Below are positions 1 to 7,952 of a stretch of 45,519 nucleotides of DNA, in pieces. The translations under genes were made by a program, and so were the position numbers. Origin of the DNA: Deinococcus sp. Its GTDB lineage: Bacteria; Deinococcota; Deinococci; Deinococcales; Deinococcaceae. The stretch spans positions 1 to 45,519 of the forward strand of contig NZ_JAUNHK010000004.1 of NCBI RefSeq assembly GCF_030523985.1, given 5' to 3'. How positions within the stretch are numbered: the stretch's first letter is position 1; each line of letters begins with the position of its first letter. The notes under the pieces are model-generated. The model searched no databases. It had not been told where the DNA came from and saw only the letters and a list, made by a program, of their open reading frames with translations.

Positions 1-2
1 AG

Positions 3-71
3 GAAAGCGAGTTCCGCCCCCGCGCCCGCGTTGACCGGGGCTGGGCCAACCGCTCCACCGACGAAGAATAA
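3..71 (+). CDS. C-terminal end of a gene cut by the window edge
   Basis: The third forward frame is open from the edge to a TAA at 69-71 and ends in an acidic tail (NRSTDEE). A strong terminator follows 17 bases later, which supports this being the true end of a rightward gene. Only about 22 residues are visible, so no family can be assigned. Confidence 0.5.
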   Translation, partial: ESEFRPRARVDRGWANRSTDEE

Positions 72-88
72 AGTTCCGGTTTCCGGGT

Positions 89-118
89 GCCGCCTCCTGA
101 GTGAGGCGGCATTTTTTT
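89..118 (+). terminator. Rho-independent terminator
   Basis: An 8-bp perfect stem, GCCGCCTC with GAGGCGGC around a 6-nt loop, is followed by a run of seven T. It closes the gene that enters from the left edge. Confidence 0.85.
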
Positions 119-185
119 GGTCGCAGAGAGCGGATGGCAGATGGCGGATAGCCGGAGCATTTAACGTAAGAAATGCTTGCAGCTT

Positions 186-245
186 TCGACCCTCTACCAG
201 GGGGAGAGGGCCTCGTGTAGCGAGGGGTGAGGGGTCTTTTTTCTG
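186..245. repeat. Partial copy of a dispersed intergenic repeat
   Basis: The stretch around 190-210 (CCCTCTACCAGGGGGAGAGG) and the following GGGTGAGGGGTC match the inner part of the larger palindromic repeat at about 2985-3244. It lies between the terminator and the convergent APH-like gene. D. radiodurans is known to carry families of small intergenic repeats; assignment to that class is inference. Nothing coding is seen in 119-296. Confidence 0.6.
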
Positions 246-296
246 TCAAATCCTCTAGCCTTGCCTCTGGCTGATGCGCCTTTCTGGCGTCTGGTT

Positions 297-1067
297 TCAG
301 AACAGTTCGTCCAGCAGCAGGTAATACTTCAGCTTCTCCAGGTCCACCAGTTCGCGTCCGTAGAGGCCCAGCAGCATGTCGGCGTAGGCCGCGCCCAGGT
401 TGCGGCGGGTGCTGCGCCAGGCCAGCGCGAGGTCGGTGTGGCGGTCGGCTATTCCGGCGCGGCCCAGGTCAATCAGGCCCTCGACATACTCGCCCTGCAC
501 GATGAAATTTGGCAGGCAGGCGTCCCCATGCGTCACCACCAGGTCTTCGGGCGGGCGGGTGCGGGCCAGTTCGTTGAAGACGCTGACGGCGCTGCGGCCC
601 CGGCGCTCCTCGTCGAAGTCGCTGTCATTCACCACGCCCGCCGCCACCCGTTCGCGGGCCAGCGACAGCTTTATGCCCAGACTCATGTTGAAGGGGCAGT
701 CGCGCACCGGGAGGGCGTGCAACTCGCGCAGGGCGCGGGCGAGCAGGTTCACCATCCGCTCGGGGTGCAGCGCGGCGTCGGGGTGGCTCATGGGAATACC
801 GGGCAGCCGCGTCATGGCGAGGTATTCGCGGCCCTCTTCTTCCTCGTAGGCGACCACCTGCGGCACGGGCAGGCGGCCCGCGAACCAGCGCAGCCGCTCG
901 CGCTCCTGCTGCAAGGTGCTGCCCGGAAACGGGGTGCGCGGCTGCACTTTGACCACGTAGCGGGTGCTGCGCCAGACCTGGGCGCCGCTTTCGCCGTCCG
1001 TGACCTGTTCCCAGCGGGCGGCAGGCAGAACGCGGCGAAGGGGGGCAGGCAGGTCTAGCGTAGGCAT
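297..1067 (-). CDS. Aminoglycoside 3'-phosphotransferase-like kinase
   Basis: A 256-residue APH-family phosphotransferase with the protein-kinase-like fold. The N-terminal half holds the nucleotide-binding lobe (WRSTRYVVKVQPR). The C-terminal lobe carries the Brenner motif HGDACLPNFIV, where the Asp of HGD is the catalytic base, and IDLGRAGIADRHTDLALAWR, which supplies the metal-binding Asp. This is close in layout to APH(3') enzymes that phosphorylate kanamycin-type aminoglycosides. Chromosomal Deinococcus members may act on another small molecule, so resistance is not assured. The ATG at 1067 diverges from the gene starting at 1132, with a short shared promoter region of about 64 bases. Confidence 0.85.
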   Translation of the reverse strand: MPTLDLPAPLRRVLPAARWEQVTDGESGAQVWRSTRYVVKVQPRTPFPGSTLQQERERLRWFAGRLPVPQVVAYEEEEGREYLAMTRLPGIPMSHPDAALHPERMVNLLARALRELHALPVRDCPFNMSLGIKLSLARERVAAGVVNDSDFDEERRGRSAVSVFNELARTRPPEDLVVTHGDACLPNFIVQGEYVEGLIDLGRAGIADRHTDLALAWRSTRRNLGAAYADMLLGLYGRELVDLEKLKYYLLLDELF

Positions 1068-1131
1068 CTCAGGGGCAGGATACGCGCTGGGCCGGGGGAC
1101 AGGTCAGGGCAAACACCGTACACTACCCGGA

Positions 1132-2037
1132 ATGAAGGTTGGACTGCTCACTTCTTCCGCTGCGCCACTTGCCCCCTACTGGGCGGCGTACCTCAAGGAA
1201 CTAGGGGTGCCGCCCCAGGCCCCGGCCCTGGCGGACGCCGAAGCCCTCGCGCTGGGGGCGCAAAGTCTGCCGGGCGAGTCCCCGGTCGTGCAACTGGCGC
1301 TGGGCCGCATCCTGGCCCTCGACCGGGTGGACGCGGTGCTGGTGCCGCAGTGGCCCGCCGTCGCCGCCGACGCCTGGGGCGAGGCCCTGACCGAACTGCT
1401 GCCCCGGCGCATCAGCGGGCTGCCCCTGCTTATCAGCGTGCCGGAGCGGGCCGACGACTTGACCGCCCTCGAAGCCCAGGCCACCCAGTTGGGACTGCGT
1501 CTGACGCAAAATCCCGGCGGCGTGCGGCTGGCCCTCGAACGGGTGCGCCCGCTGGCCCAGTCGCCCCGCAGTGACCTGCCCGCCCTGTCCCGCGCCTCGC
1601 AGCTCACCGTGGGCGTGATTGGCCCGCGCCCGCTGCTGCAAGAGGACGTGCTGGTGTCGGGCCTGCGTTCCACGCTGGAAGAACTGGGGCTGTACCCGGT
1701 GTTCGGCCATCAGGTGCCGTATGCCGACGCTCTGCGCCGTGCCGAGCGCATGGAGGAGGGTCACAAATACCCGGCGGGCGAACACGAACTGTTCGGGGCC
1801 GCCTCGCTGCTGGGCGGCAAGGGCGCGGTGGCGGGTCTGATTTTCGTGTCGCCCGCCCGTGACGGCTCGACCCAGGCGGCCCTGCGCCGTATTGCCGAGC
1901 GCCTGCACAAGCCCGCGCTGCACCTCAGCCTGGAGGCGGGGCAGACCGAGTGGCCCGAACTCGACACCTTTGCCGAGCGCCTGCACACTGGGGGCCGCAG
2001 CCGCGCCGCCTCGGATACCGGGGAGTCGGGCGCATGA
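1132..2037 (+). CDS. Hypothetical protein, weakly DUF2229/dehydratase-activase-like
   Basis: A 301-residue soluble protein of unknown function. It contains two repeated-looking halves, each opening with a beta strand and turn: MKVGLLTSSAAPLAPYW at the start and LTVGVIGPRPLLQEDVLVSG near residue 160. The second half, with PVFGHQVP and LIFVSPARDG, recalls the Rossmann-like lobes of 2-hydroxyacyl-CoA dehydratase and activase-associated domains, but no cysteine cluster is present, so this is a weak resemblance only. The ATG at 1132 follows the short divergent spacer. Its stop overlaps the next start as ATGA, so it is translationally coupled to the membrane protein at 2034. Confidence 0.7.
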   Translation: MKVGLLTSSAAPLAPYWAAYLKELGVPPQAPALADAEALALGAQSLPGESPVVQLALGRILALDRVDAVLVPQWPAVAADAWGEALTELLPRRISGLPLLISVPERADDLTALEAQATQLGLRLTQNPGGVRLALERVRPLAQSPRSDLPALSRASQLTVGVIGPRPLLQEDVLVSGLRSTLEELGLYPVFGHQVPYADALRRAERMEEGHKYPAGEHELFGAASLLGGKGAVAGLIFVSPARDGSTQAALRRIAERLHKPALHLSLEAGQTEWPELDTFAERLHTGGRSRAASDTGESGA

Positions 2038-2399
2038 GCTTCTGGCAGTGGCTGACCACCCCCGAACCCCAGCCGGGCTTTACCCGCACCAAGCTGCTCA
2101 AGCTGGCGCTGCGGCTGTTTCTGTTCGTGCTGGTGGCGACCCTCCTCAGCAGCCTGCTCAGCCTGACGCCGCTTAAGCCCTACCTGAACACTTGGTGGGG
2201 AAGCCTGCTGTTCGTGCTGCTGCTCTACATTCCGGCGGCCCGCTTCCTCAACGCCGACACCTTTACCCCGCAACGGTTCCAGACTCCGGCGGCCCGACCC
2301 GGCACGCCGAGCAGCGCGGGCGCTCTGCAAAGGCGGCGCGAAAAAGCCCGCTACGCCGGAGTCCGCAAGTCCGGCCCCAAGGTGGGTGGGCGGCGCTGA
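2034..2399 (+). CDS. Small membrane protein
   Basis: A 121-residue protein whose ATG overlaps the stop of the upstream gene (ATGA), indicating coupled translation. Two hydrophobic helices are clear: residues about 23-45 (LALRLFLFVLVATLLSSLL) and about 57-70 (SLLFVLLLYIPAARF). The C-terminal 45 residues are basic and rich in Arg, Lys, Pro and Gly, likely cytoplasmic. I do not recognise a family; coupling suggests it works with the 1132 gene product at the membrane. Confidence 0.75.
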   Translation: MSFWQWLTTPEPQPGFTRTKLLKLALRLFLFVLVATLLSSLLSLTPLKPYLNTWWGSLLFVLLLYIPAARFLNADTFTPQRFQTPAARPGTPSSAGALQRRREKARYAGVRKSGPKVGGRR

Positions 2400-2462
2400 C
2401 CCACCTTTAGAGACGGGGAAGGGTTATAAGGCTGTAAGAGCGGTTTTGGTCTGCTGACGCGC

Positions 2463-2819
2463 ATGAAATGGTACGGCGCTTCCCAACGCAGAGGGACCCT
2501 CAGTCGCCTGGCTCCCGACGGCAAAGACGTGAAAGCAGTCACGCTCTATACCCACACCTTTTTCCTGATCGAGGACGGACGCAGCGACGAGCAGAAGCAG
2601 CCGCACTACACGGCTGTCGGGGCGACCCCCGAAGAAGCGGAAGCGATGGCCTTTGCGGTCTACCAGCGCGCCATGGACTGCAACCACGCCATGCAGCAAA
2701 AGGGGCCGATGCTCATCGAGTGCAGCCACTGCGGGATTCAGCGCCGCGTCCTGCTGCCGCCTGCTCCCCCGGTGGCGGTGACCCGCAAGGCCGAGCGCCG
2801 CTTTTTCAACCTGTTCTGA
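2463..2819 (+). CDS. Hypothetical protein with a CxxC motif
   Basis: A 118-residue soluble protein. The first 30 residues are basic, the middle (TPEEAEAMAFAVYQRAMDCNHAMQQ) looks helical, and an IECSHCGIQRR segment near residue 85 provides one CxxC pair that could form half a zinc knuckle or a redox site. No family is recognised. It sits alone between a 60-base spacer and a terminator at 2837. Confidence 0.7.
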   Translation: MKWYGASQRRGTLSRLAPDGKDVKAVTLYTHTFFLIEDGRSDEQKQPHYTAVGATPEEAEAMAFAVYQRAMDCNHAMQQKGPMLIECSHCGIQRRVLLPPAPPVAVTRKAERRFFNLF

Positions 2820-2836
2820 ACCTCACGGCGACCAGA

Positions 2837-2862
2837 CCTCACCCCCGGCGGTGAGGTTTTCT
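2837..2862 (+). terminator. Rho-independent terminator
   Basis: CCTCAC pairs with GTGAGG around an 8-nt CG-rich loop and is followed by TTTTCTT. It closes the 2463 gene. Confidence 0.8.
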
Positions 2863-2874
2863 TGTACAGATTCC

Positions 2875-3244
2875 GATTGAATCTGAACCTAACAGATTCA
2901 ATCCGAGCGGATGCGAGTAGGAAAAGATACGGGTTTCGCGTTATGGATGCACAGGCGGCGCCTTTCCGACTGTGCAGGAATTAAGCGGAATCCGCTTACG
3001 GCCTGATAAAAGTCATGAGAAAATGATTTCTCCTCTGCTGCACGGCTAAAAGACCCCTCACCCCTTGCTAGCGGAAGGCCCTCTCCCCTTGGTAGAGGGT
3101 CGGAACAGCGCAGCTTTCCCTCTACCAAGGGGAGAGGGAGGGAGCCGCAACGCGGTGGAAGGGTGAGGGGTTCCTAGTGAAGCTGGCTTTTAGACGAATA
3201 AAATCCTCTCTCATCTGTTTTATCAGGCCGTAAGGCGGAATCCG
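2875..3244. repeat. Long palindromic intergenic repeat
   Basis: This 430-base gap holds nested inverted repeats. The outermost is an 11-bp perfect hairpin (2875-2885 with 2893-2903). An outer imperfect pair lies at 2985-3011 and 3218-3244, including ACGGCCTGATAAAA and its complement. A central 21-bp perfect inverted repeat lies at 3079-3099 and 3118-3138, with an 18-nt loop. Part of the centre recurs at 186-245. This resembles the small non-coding repeats described in D. radiodurans. No coding capacity is evident. Confidence 0.75.
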
Positions 3245-3296
3245 TATTGGCTTGCCGGGTCATGAACGCAGGAGTAGCAGAAAAGCCTCCGGTATG

Positions 3297-3313
3297 TTAT
3301 GTTATTTACATAA
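3297..3313 (+). promoter_or_regulatory. Radiation/desiccation response motif (RDRM), DdrO operator
   Basis: TTATGTTATTTACATAA is an interrupted palindrome matching the 17-bp Deinococcus RDRM consensus. RDRMs are bound by the repressor DdrO, which is cleaved by the metalloprotease IrrE/PprI after DNA damage. Here the motif ends 12 bases before the ddrB ATG, and its final AA runs into the Shine-Dalgarno AAGGAGG, so bound repressor would cover the translation-initiation region. Confidence 0.92.
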
Positions 3314-3325
3314 GGAGGAGGGCAA

Positions 3326-3874
3326 ATGCTACACATCGAATTTCTGACAGACCTCGGAGCGCGGGTGACGGTGAGCGTGGAGCACGAAAGCAAGCTGCTG
3401 GACGTGCAGCGCCACTACGGGCGGCTGGGCTGGACCAGCGGCGAGATTCCGGCGGGGGGCTACCAGTTTCCGCTGGAAAACGAGGCCGACTTCGACTGGT
3501 CATTGATTGGGGCACGCAAGTGGAAAAGCCCGGAAGGTGAAGAACTGGTCATTCACCGGGGCCACGCCTACCGCCGCCGCGAACTTGAGGCCGTAGACAG
3601 CCGCAAGCTCAAGCTGCCTGCCGCCATCAAGTACAGCCGGGGCGCCAAGGTCAGCGACCCACCCCACGTGCGCGAAAAGGCCGACGGCGACATCGAATAT
3701 GTCAGCCTCGCCATCTTCCGGGGGGGCAAGCGGCAAGAGCGCTACGCCGTGCCTGGGGGGGCGGCGCGTCCGGCGGGGCAGGGTCAGTCTGGTCAGGGTC
3801 AGCCAGCGGCGCAGCCCCGGCCCCAGCAGGCACGGCCCGCCCGTCCCCAGCCCGAACCCGACGCGCCGTTCTGA
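3326..3874 (+). CDS. ddrB: DdrB, single-stranded DNA-binding protein of the damage response
   Basis: A 182-residue homologue of D. radiodurans DdrB, recognised by its N-terminal 145 residues (LDVQRHYGRLGWTSGEIP, WSLIGARKWKSPEGEELV, REKADGDIEYVSLAIF). In D. radiodurans DdrB forms a pentamer that binds ssDNA and promotes single-strand annealing early after irradiation. The C-terminal 35 residues are a disordered Gln/Pro/Gly/Arg tail ending in an acidic tip (EPDAPF), as in SSB-type proteins that recruit partners. The ATG at 3326 has a perfect Shine-Dalgarno AAGGAGG at 3312-3318. The overlapping RDRM predicts strong induction by radiation through DdrO and IrrE. Confidence 0.95.
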   Translation: MLHIEFLTDLGARVTVSVEHESKLLDVQRHYGRLGWTSGEIPAGGYQFPLENEADFDWSLIGARKWKSPEGEELVIHRGHAYRRRELEAVDSRKLKLPAAIKYSRGAKVSDPPHVREKADGDIEYVSLAIFRGGKRQERYAVPGGAARPAGQGQSGQGQPAAQPRPQQARPARPQPEPDAPF

Positions 3875-3877
3875 GCC

Positions 3878-4324
3878 TCAGCGCGACAGGTCTTCCAGCA
3901 CCCGGCGCACGTCGGCAGGTTGCCAGCCCTCGGGCTTGAGCTGCTTGCCGTCGGCGCGTTTGGGGCCACTGGCTTTGCTCAGGTTGGCGCGGTGAACTTC
4001 GGCAAACACGGCGTCGGCGTCAATCCCCAACTGGTCAAGGGCGCCGTAAGTCACGTAGAGCAGGTCGGCCAGTTCATGCGCGAGGGGCGCCAGGAGGGCC
4101 GGGTCAGTGACCGCACCAGATTGCAAGCTTGGGAGCAGGGCCGCCATTTCCGCCTGCACCTCCGCCATTTCTTCCTCAAGGAGGGTTTGGCGCAGGCGCA
4201 ATATCTCGGCGGTGGGCAGTGTGGGGCGAACGGGCGAGTCCAGACCGATGGCCCGGTGAAATTCGCGCAGGCGCTCGGCGTTACTCGGCCTGGGAGTGGG
4301 TGTCACATTCGGGGAAGACGGCAT
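3878..4324 (-). CDS. MazG-like all-alpha dUTP diphosphatase (DR2231 type)
   Basis: A 148-residue all-alpha NTP pyrophosphohydrolase close to D. radiodurans DR2231, which cleaves dUTP to dUMP and pyrophosphate and so limits uracil incorporation. Metal-binding acidic residues appear as EEExxE at about 50-55 (LLEEEMAEVQAEM) and ExxD in HELADLLYVTYGALDQLG. The C-terminal block (HRANLSKASGPKRADGKQLKPEGWQPADV) is characteristic of this branch. An in-frame ATG at 4420 would add 32 low-complexity residues; the ATG at 4324, giving MPSSPNVTP, is preferred. It converges on ddrB with three bases between stops. Confidence 0.88.
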   Translation of the reverse strand: MPSSPNVTPTPRPSNAERLREFHRAIGLDSPVRPTLPTAEILRLRQTLLEEEMAEVQAEMAALLPSLQSGAVTDPALLAPLAHELADLLYVTYGALDQLGIDADAVFAEVHRANLSKASGPKRADGKQLKPEGWQPADVRRVLEDLSR

Positions 4325-4413
4325 GGTTCCACTATCGCGCAGGGGGCCGACTGGTGGGGGAGGCTTCACCCGTGATACATCCGGCGCCACGTTGCTGCGG
4401 CTACCCTGACGGC

Positions 4414-4569
4414 ATGACACAGCCCAGCGACGAGCAAGGCGAAATCCTCATCAGTGGCCTGGATATCGGCCCCGACAACGAGGAACGTGACCGCCCGACC
4501 CGCACCGAGCGGCTGGCCCGCCTGAACCCGGCGCAGGACGAACACGAACCGGAGGATGAAGACGGCTAA
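4414..4569 (+). CDS. Small acidic hypothetical protein
   Basis: A 51-residue acidic protein (MTQPSDEQGEILISGLDIG...) that ends in EPEDEDG and contains a short basic patch, RPTRTERLARLN. It starts 89 bases from the divergent dUTPase start and ends just before a strong terminator, which supports it being an independent transcript. No family is recognised; probably a conserved small Deinococcus protein. Confidence 0.6.
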   Translation: MTQPSDEQGEILISGLDIGPDNEERDRPTRTERLARLNPAQDEHEPEDEDG

Positions 4570-4592
4570 CCCTGTCTGCCCTAAACAGTGAA

Positions 4593-4624
4593 AGGCCCGC
4601 CTCGATGCAGCAGGCGGGCTTTTC
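4593..4624 (+). terminator. Rho-independent terminator
   Basis: GCCCGCCT (4595-4602) pairs with AGGCGGGC (4612-4619) around a 9-nt loop, followed by TTTTCG. A short A-run on the left side means it may also act leftward for the 4660 gene. Confidence 0.8.
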
Positions 4625-4659
4625 GCTTGAGTCCTCTCCCCATGAAGAGCGACGGGGCC

Positions 4660-5154
4660 TTAGCTTGAGGAATTCTCTCCCGGCGTCTCGCCCGCCGTAT
4701 CCACGAAGGCGGGGCGGTTGCTGATGGAAGGCGCTGTGGCCGTAGAGGTGGCGTCGGAAGCGGGGCGCTTTTGCAGGTCAGGCGGGGTCTGTTCCGTGTC
4801 CTTCGGGGGCGGCGTCAACTGCACCACCGCCGGAGCGGAGGCCGGTTCGCCCGGTCGGTCGGCCCGGTTTTCCGCTTCGGCACCCGTCGTCTCGGCGTCA
4901 CCGAGTTCGGCGATAAGCTGCTCGCGGTCACGAATCTCGCCCTCGGTGCGGCGAATGTCGGCCTGAATACCCTGAAGCAAATCCGTGTCGGCCCCGTTGT
5001 GATAGGCGCGTCCCAGGCGGGCAAATTGGCCTTCGAGGTCGCGTGAAAGCTGAAAGACCTCCACCCGCAGCCGGGCGACTTGGGTCAGTTCCTCGCCCCG
5101 GCGCTGCACCTGCTCCACGCCCTGACGCACCGTGTTCAGAATGTTGTCCAGCAT
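4660..5154 (-). CDS. Coiled-coil hypothetical protein
   Basis: A 164-residue protein. Residues 1-85 are predicted helical with heptad-like spacing (VEVFQLSRDLEGQFARLGRA, RRTEGEIRDREQLIAELG), suggesting a coiled coil. The remainder is a disordered Pro/Thr/Ser/Ala-rich tail. There is no signal peptide or membrane segment. The N-terminus (MLDNILNTVRQGVEQVQRRGEELTQ) resembles small structural coiled-coil proteins found with membrane or envelope genes, but no function can be assigned. It reads towards the terminator at 4593. Confidence 0.7.
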   Translation of the reverse strand: MLDNILNTVRQGVEQVQRRGEELTQVARLRVEVFQLSRDLEGQFARLGRAYHNGADTDLLQGIQADIRRTEGEIRDREQLIAELGDAETTGAEAENRADRPGEPASAPAVVQLTPPPKDTEQTPPDLQKRPASDATSTATAPSISNRPAFVDTAGETPGENSSS

Positions 5155-5226
5155 GTCGTCAGTGTGGCGGTCGGGCCAGGGGCGCGGGTGAGCCAGGGCT
5201 AAAGATGACAGGCCGCGCCGGGTGGG

Positions 5227-5811
5227 TCAGTGCTTGCCATGGCCTTTGGACGGTGCCGGATGAGAGGGAGCCTGGGCCTGACACAGGCTGTTCTTCGGCT
5301 CTTTCTTGCACAGTTGCTTGAGCTGACCGGGGGGCATCCCGCCGGGTTTTTTCTGAAGTCCTTTGGCCTTGGCCCACGCCGCCTGACGGCCCATCACGTT
5401 GACGAGGGGCTGGGCCTGTCCGTCGGTGGGGCGCACGACGATGCTCTGGGCGCTGATGGGCTGGGCCGCGCTCAGCGGCTGGGCCAGCGGATAGACCTCC
5501 TTGACCACCTGGGTCGTGCCAGGAATGGGCGTGGCGACCTGCACCTGGGTCAGTGCAGGTAGGGCACCCGGCGTGGCCGAATGCACGGTGATGCCGCCCG
5601 TCTTGTTCAGTGTGGCGGCGGGCTGCGAAGTCGGCGTCAGAAACGACACCTGCACGCCCTGGGAAAGCAGGTCGCGCAGGGTAGATGCCGTTTGGGTCAG
5701 GCTCGGGAAGCGCACGCTGGCGTCTATGTTGACACTCACGGTCTGGGCCTGGGCCGCCGAAAAGCCGAGCGAGGTCAGGCTGAGCGCGGCGAAAAGAAAG
5801 AGTTGACGCAT
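5227..5811 (-). CDS. Secreted hypothetical protein
   Basis: A 194-residue protein with a clear Sec signal peptide (MRQLFLFAALSLTSLGFSAAQAQ, probable cleavage after AQA near residue 22). The mature part is Thr/Val/Pro-rich with beta-strand-like segments and a basic C-terminus containing two Cys (KQLCKKEPKNSLCQAQ) and a His-rich end. A TTG at 5832 would add seven residues ahead of the signal peptide; the ATG at 5811 fits better. No family is recognised. It probably acts in the periplasm or envelope. Confidence 0.75.
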   Translation of the reverse strand: MRQLFLFAALSLTSLGFSAAQAQTVSVNIDASVRFPSLTQTASTLRDLLSQGVQVSFLTPTSQPAATLNKTGGITVHSATPGALPALTQVQVATPIPGTTQVVKEVYPLAQPLSAAQPISAQSIVVRPTDGQAQPLVNVMGRQAAWAKAKGLQKKPGGMPPGQLKQLCKKEPKNSLCQAQAPSHPAPSKGHGKH

Positions 5812-5914
5812 GGCCCCAGCTTGCGCCCCCAAACTGACCCGCCGCTGAGAAGGGAACCAAAAAAAGAGGGGAAACCGTCGCGGCTTCCTCCTCCGTTTTC
5901 CCGCTCTGAATTCC

Positions 5915-7147
5915 TTACGCCCCGTACTTGTTGAGCTTGAGCGCGTTCGCCATCAGGAGCGGCATCAGGTCGGTGCCCCGGCGCAGGCCCAGGCTGCCCT
6001 TGGCGGCTTCTTCCTCGGTGTAGCGCTGGGCGGCGTCACGGCGGGCATAGTCGCTGTGAATCAGCACCGGAACGGGGTGCCAGGAGTGGCTCCTCAGCTT
6101 GCTGGGCGTGGAGTGGTCACCCGCGATGGCGATCACGTCGGGCTTCAGTTCCAGCAGTTGCGGCAGCAGTTCGTCGAAAATCTCGATTTTGTGGACCTTC
6201 TCGGCAAAGTCGCCGTCTTCGCCCGTGCTGTCGGTCTTTTTGACGTGGAAGTAGAAGAAGTCGTACTTGGCCCAGTTCTCGCGCAGGGCCTGCACTTTGC
6301 CGTCGAGCGCGTCCTCGTGGCCCTCGACCGGCAGCACGTCCATCCCGACCAGGCTGGCGAGGCCCTTGTACATGGGGTAGGAGGCGATGCAGGCGGCCTT
6401 GAGTTGATAGGCGTCCTCGAAGCTGGGGAAGTGCGGCACGTCGCTGTAGCCACGGAACAGCACGCCGTTGACCTGGGGTTCGTCTTTCAGCGCGGCCTCG
6501 GCACGGGTGACAAAGCCGTTGATGAGCTGGGCCGTCCGTTCGCTGGAGGGATCGCCGGACACGGCGGTCTTGGGTTCCACGCCCGTCACCTGGGGGTCCA
6601 CGTCGCTGATGTTCGCGCCGAGGGGCTGGCCTTCGGGGGCACGGAACACCACCACGAAACGGTGCTCGGACTCGGTGTAGATCTCGACAGGCACGCCGTC
6701 GATCTCGGGGATGGCGGCCCGCAGCTTCGCCACGATTTCTACGTTCTTTTCGTCGCTGGGGCGTCCGGCGCGGCGGTCGAGAATCAGGCGGCCACTTCCC
6801 AGAGTCGCAAAGTTGCCGCGCACCGCCACGTCGCCCGCGTTCAGCTTGACGCCGATGCCCACCGCCGACAGCGCCCCGCGCCCCACCACGTACTTGAGGG
6901 GGGCGTACCCGAACAGGCTGAGGTGACCGGGGCCGGAACCGGGGGTGATGCCCGCGCCGACCAGTTCGAACAGGCCCAGTTGCGACCCCTGCGCCAGGGC
7001 GTCGAGGTTGGGCGTTTTGGCGGTCGCCAGTTCGGTGTCGTCGCCGGGGGTCAGGGGCAATCCGCCCACGCCGTCGAGCACCACCAGCAGGATTTTGCTG
7101 TCGGTCTTTTTGGCGAGGCCACGCACGGTATCAAGCAGGTCACTCAT
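5915..7147 (-). CDS. apgM: 2,3-bisphosphoglycerate-independent phosphoglycerate mutase, archaeal type
   Basis: A 410-residue member of the alkaline-phosphatase superfamily that interconverts 3- and 2-phosphoglycerate in glycolysis. The length fits the archaeal-type ApgM (about 400 residues). N-terminal metal-site residues occur in ILLVVLDGVGGLP, followed by TPNLDALA and the conserved GPGHLSLFGY segment that contains the phosphorylatable Ser region. C-terminal metal ligands are in IAIAGDHSTPSKLRSHSWHPVPVLI. Sequence through YKGLASLVGMDV is also typical. It starts 36 bases downstream of the trmH stop on the same strand, so the two are likely co-transcribed. Confidence 0.92.
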   Translation of the reverse strand: MSDLLDTVRGLAKKTDSKILLVVLDGVGGLPLTPGDDTELATAKTPNLDALAQGSQLGLFELVGAGITPGSGPGHLSLFGYAPLKYVVGRGALSAVGIGVKLNAGDVAVRGNFATLGSGRLILDRRAGRPSDEKNVEIVAKLRAAIPEIDGVPVEIYTESEHRFVVVFRAPEGQPLGANISDVDPQVTGVEPKTAVSGDPSSERTAQLINGFVTRAEAALKDEPQVNGVLFRGYSDVPHFPSFEDAYQLKAACIASYPMYKGLASLVGMDVLPVEGHEDALDGKVQALRENWAKYDFFYFHVKKTDSTGEDGDFAEKVHKIEIFDELLPQLLELKPDVIAIAGDHSTPSKLRSHSWHPVPVLIHSDYARRDAAQRYTEEEAAKGSLGLRRGTDLMPLLMANALKLNKYGA

Positions 7148-7183
7148 GGCCCTCAGTGTACGCCGCTCCCTTTCAGCGGGCCA

Positions 7184-7858
7184 TCAGCCCTGGACGATGG
7201 TGCCGTGTTCGTCTAGGGCCGGGTAACACTCGCCGCGCTCGCGGTATCCGGGGGCAAGGTCGGGGTAGCCCCATTCGAAACTGAGGGCGTGCAGAGCGTC
7301 GGGCGAAAGCTGGGGTTCGTCGTACATTCCCGCCGCCAGCCGTTGCCGCTGGGCCTCGAACAGGATGGTGGCGGCGGCGACGGACACGTTCAGGCTCTGT
7401 ACCATCCCGAACATCGGAATGATGATGTTGGCGTCGGCGGCGTCGGCGGCTTCGTCGGACACGCCCCATTTTTCCGCGCCCAGCAGCACGCAGGTGGGTT
7501 TGGTGTAGTCGGCCTCGCGGTAGTCGATGCTGCGCTGCGAAAGGTGGGTCGCCAGCACCTGAAACCCGCGCCCCTGCAACTCGCGCACCGCGCTGATGGC
7601 GTCGGCGTGGGGGTGAACCTTGACCCACTTGTGGGCGCTGCCGGAAGTGGCGTCGTAGGTGTGGCCCTCGAAGGTCGCCAACGTGCCGTGCTTGGGCGGG
7701 ACGGCGTGCGCTTCCAGCACCCCCACCGCGTCACAGGTTCGAATGATGGCGCTGAGGTTATGGGGCTTGTTGACCTCGTCCATCAGGACGGTCAGGGTGG
7801 GCTGGCGCTTTTGCAGCACGCGGCGAATCTTGGCGTAGCGTTCGGGGGTCGGAGCCAT
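7184..7858 (-). CDS. trmH: tRNA (guanosine-2'-O)-methyltransferase, TrmH/SpoU family
   Basis: A 224-residue SPOUT methyltransferase, probably modifying G18 in the tRNA D-loop with S-adenosylmethionine. The knotted C-terminal fold is marked by motif 2 (LLGAEKWGVSD) and motif 3 (IPMFGMVQSLNVSVAAATILFEAQR). The N-terminal motif NKPHNLSAIIRTCDAVG carries the conserved Asn and Arg. The C-terminal extension to residue 224 is typical of TrmH. The ATG at 7858 is well placed. It leads the trmH-apgM pair. Confidence 0.9.
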   Translation of the reverse strand: MAPTPERYAKIRRVLQKRQPTLTVLMDEVNKPHNLSAIIRTCDAVGVLEAHAVPPKHGTLATFEGHTYDATSGSAHKWVKVHPHADAISAVRELQGRGFQVLATHLSQRSIDYREADYTKPTCVLLGAEKWGVSDEAADAADANIIIPMFGMVQSLNVSVAAATILFEAQRQRLAAGMYDEPQLSPDALHALSFEWGYPDLAPGYRERGECYPALDEHGTIVQG

Positions 7859-7952
7859 AGAGGGGAGGGTAACGTAAACCCCTTGGGGAGCGGCCTTTAC
7901 GACTGCATAGCATTGACATTCTCTGCATATCGCGCTATTTTTCTTTTCATAA

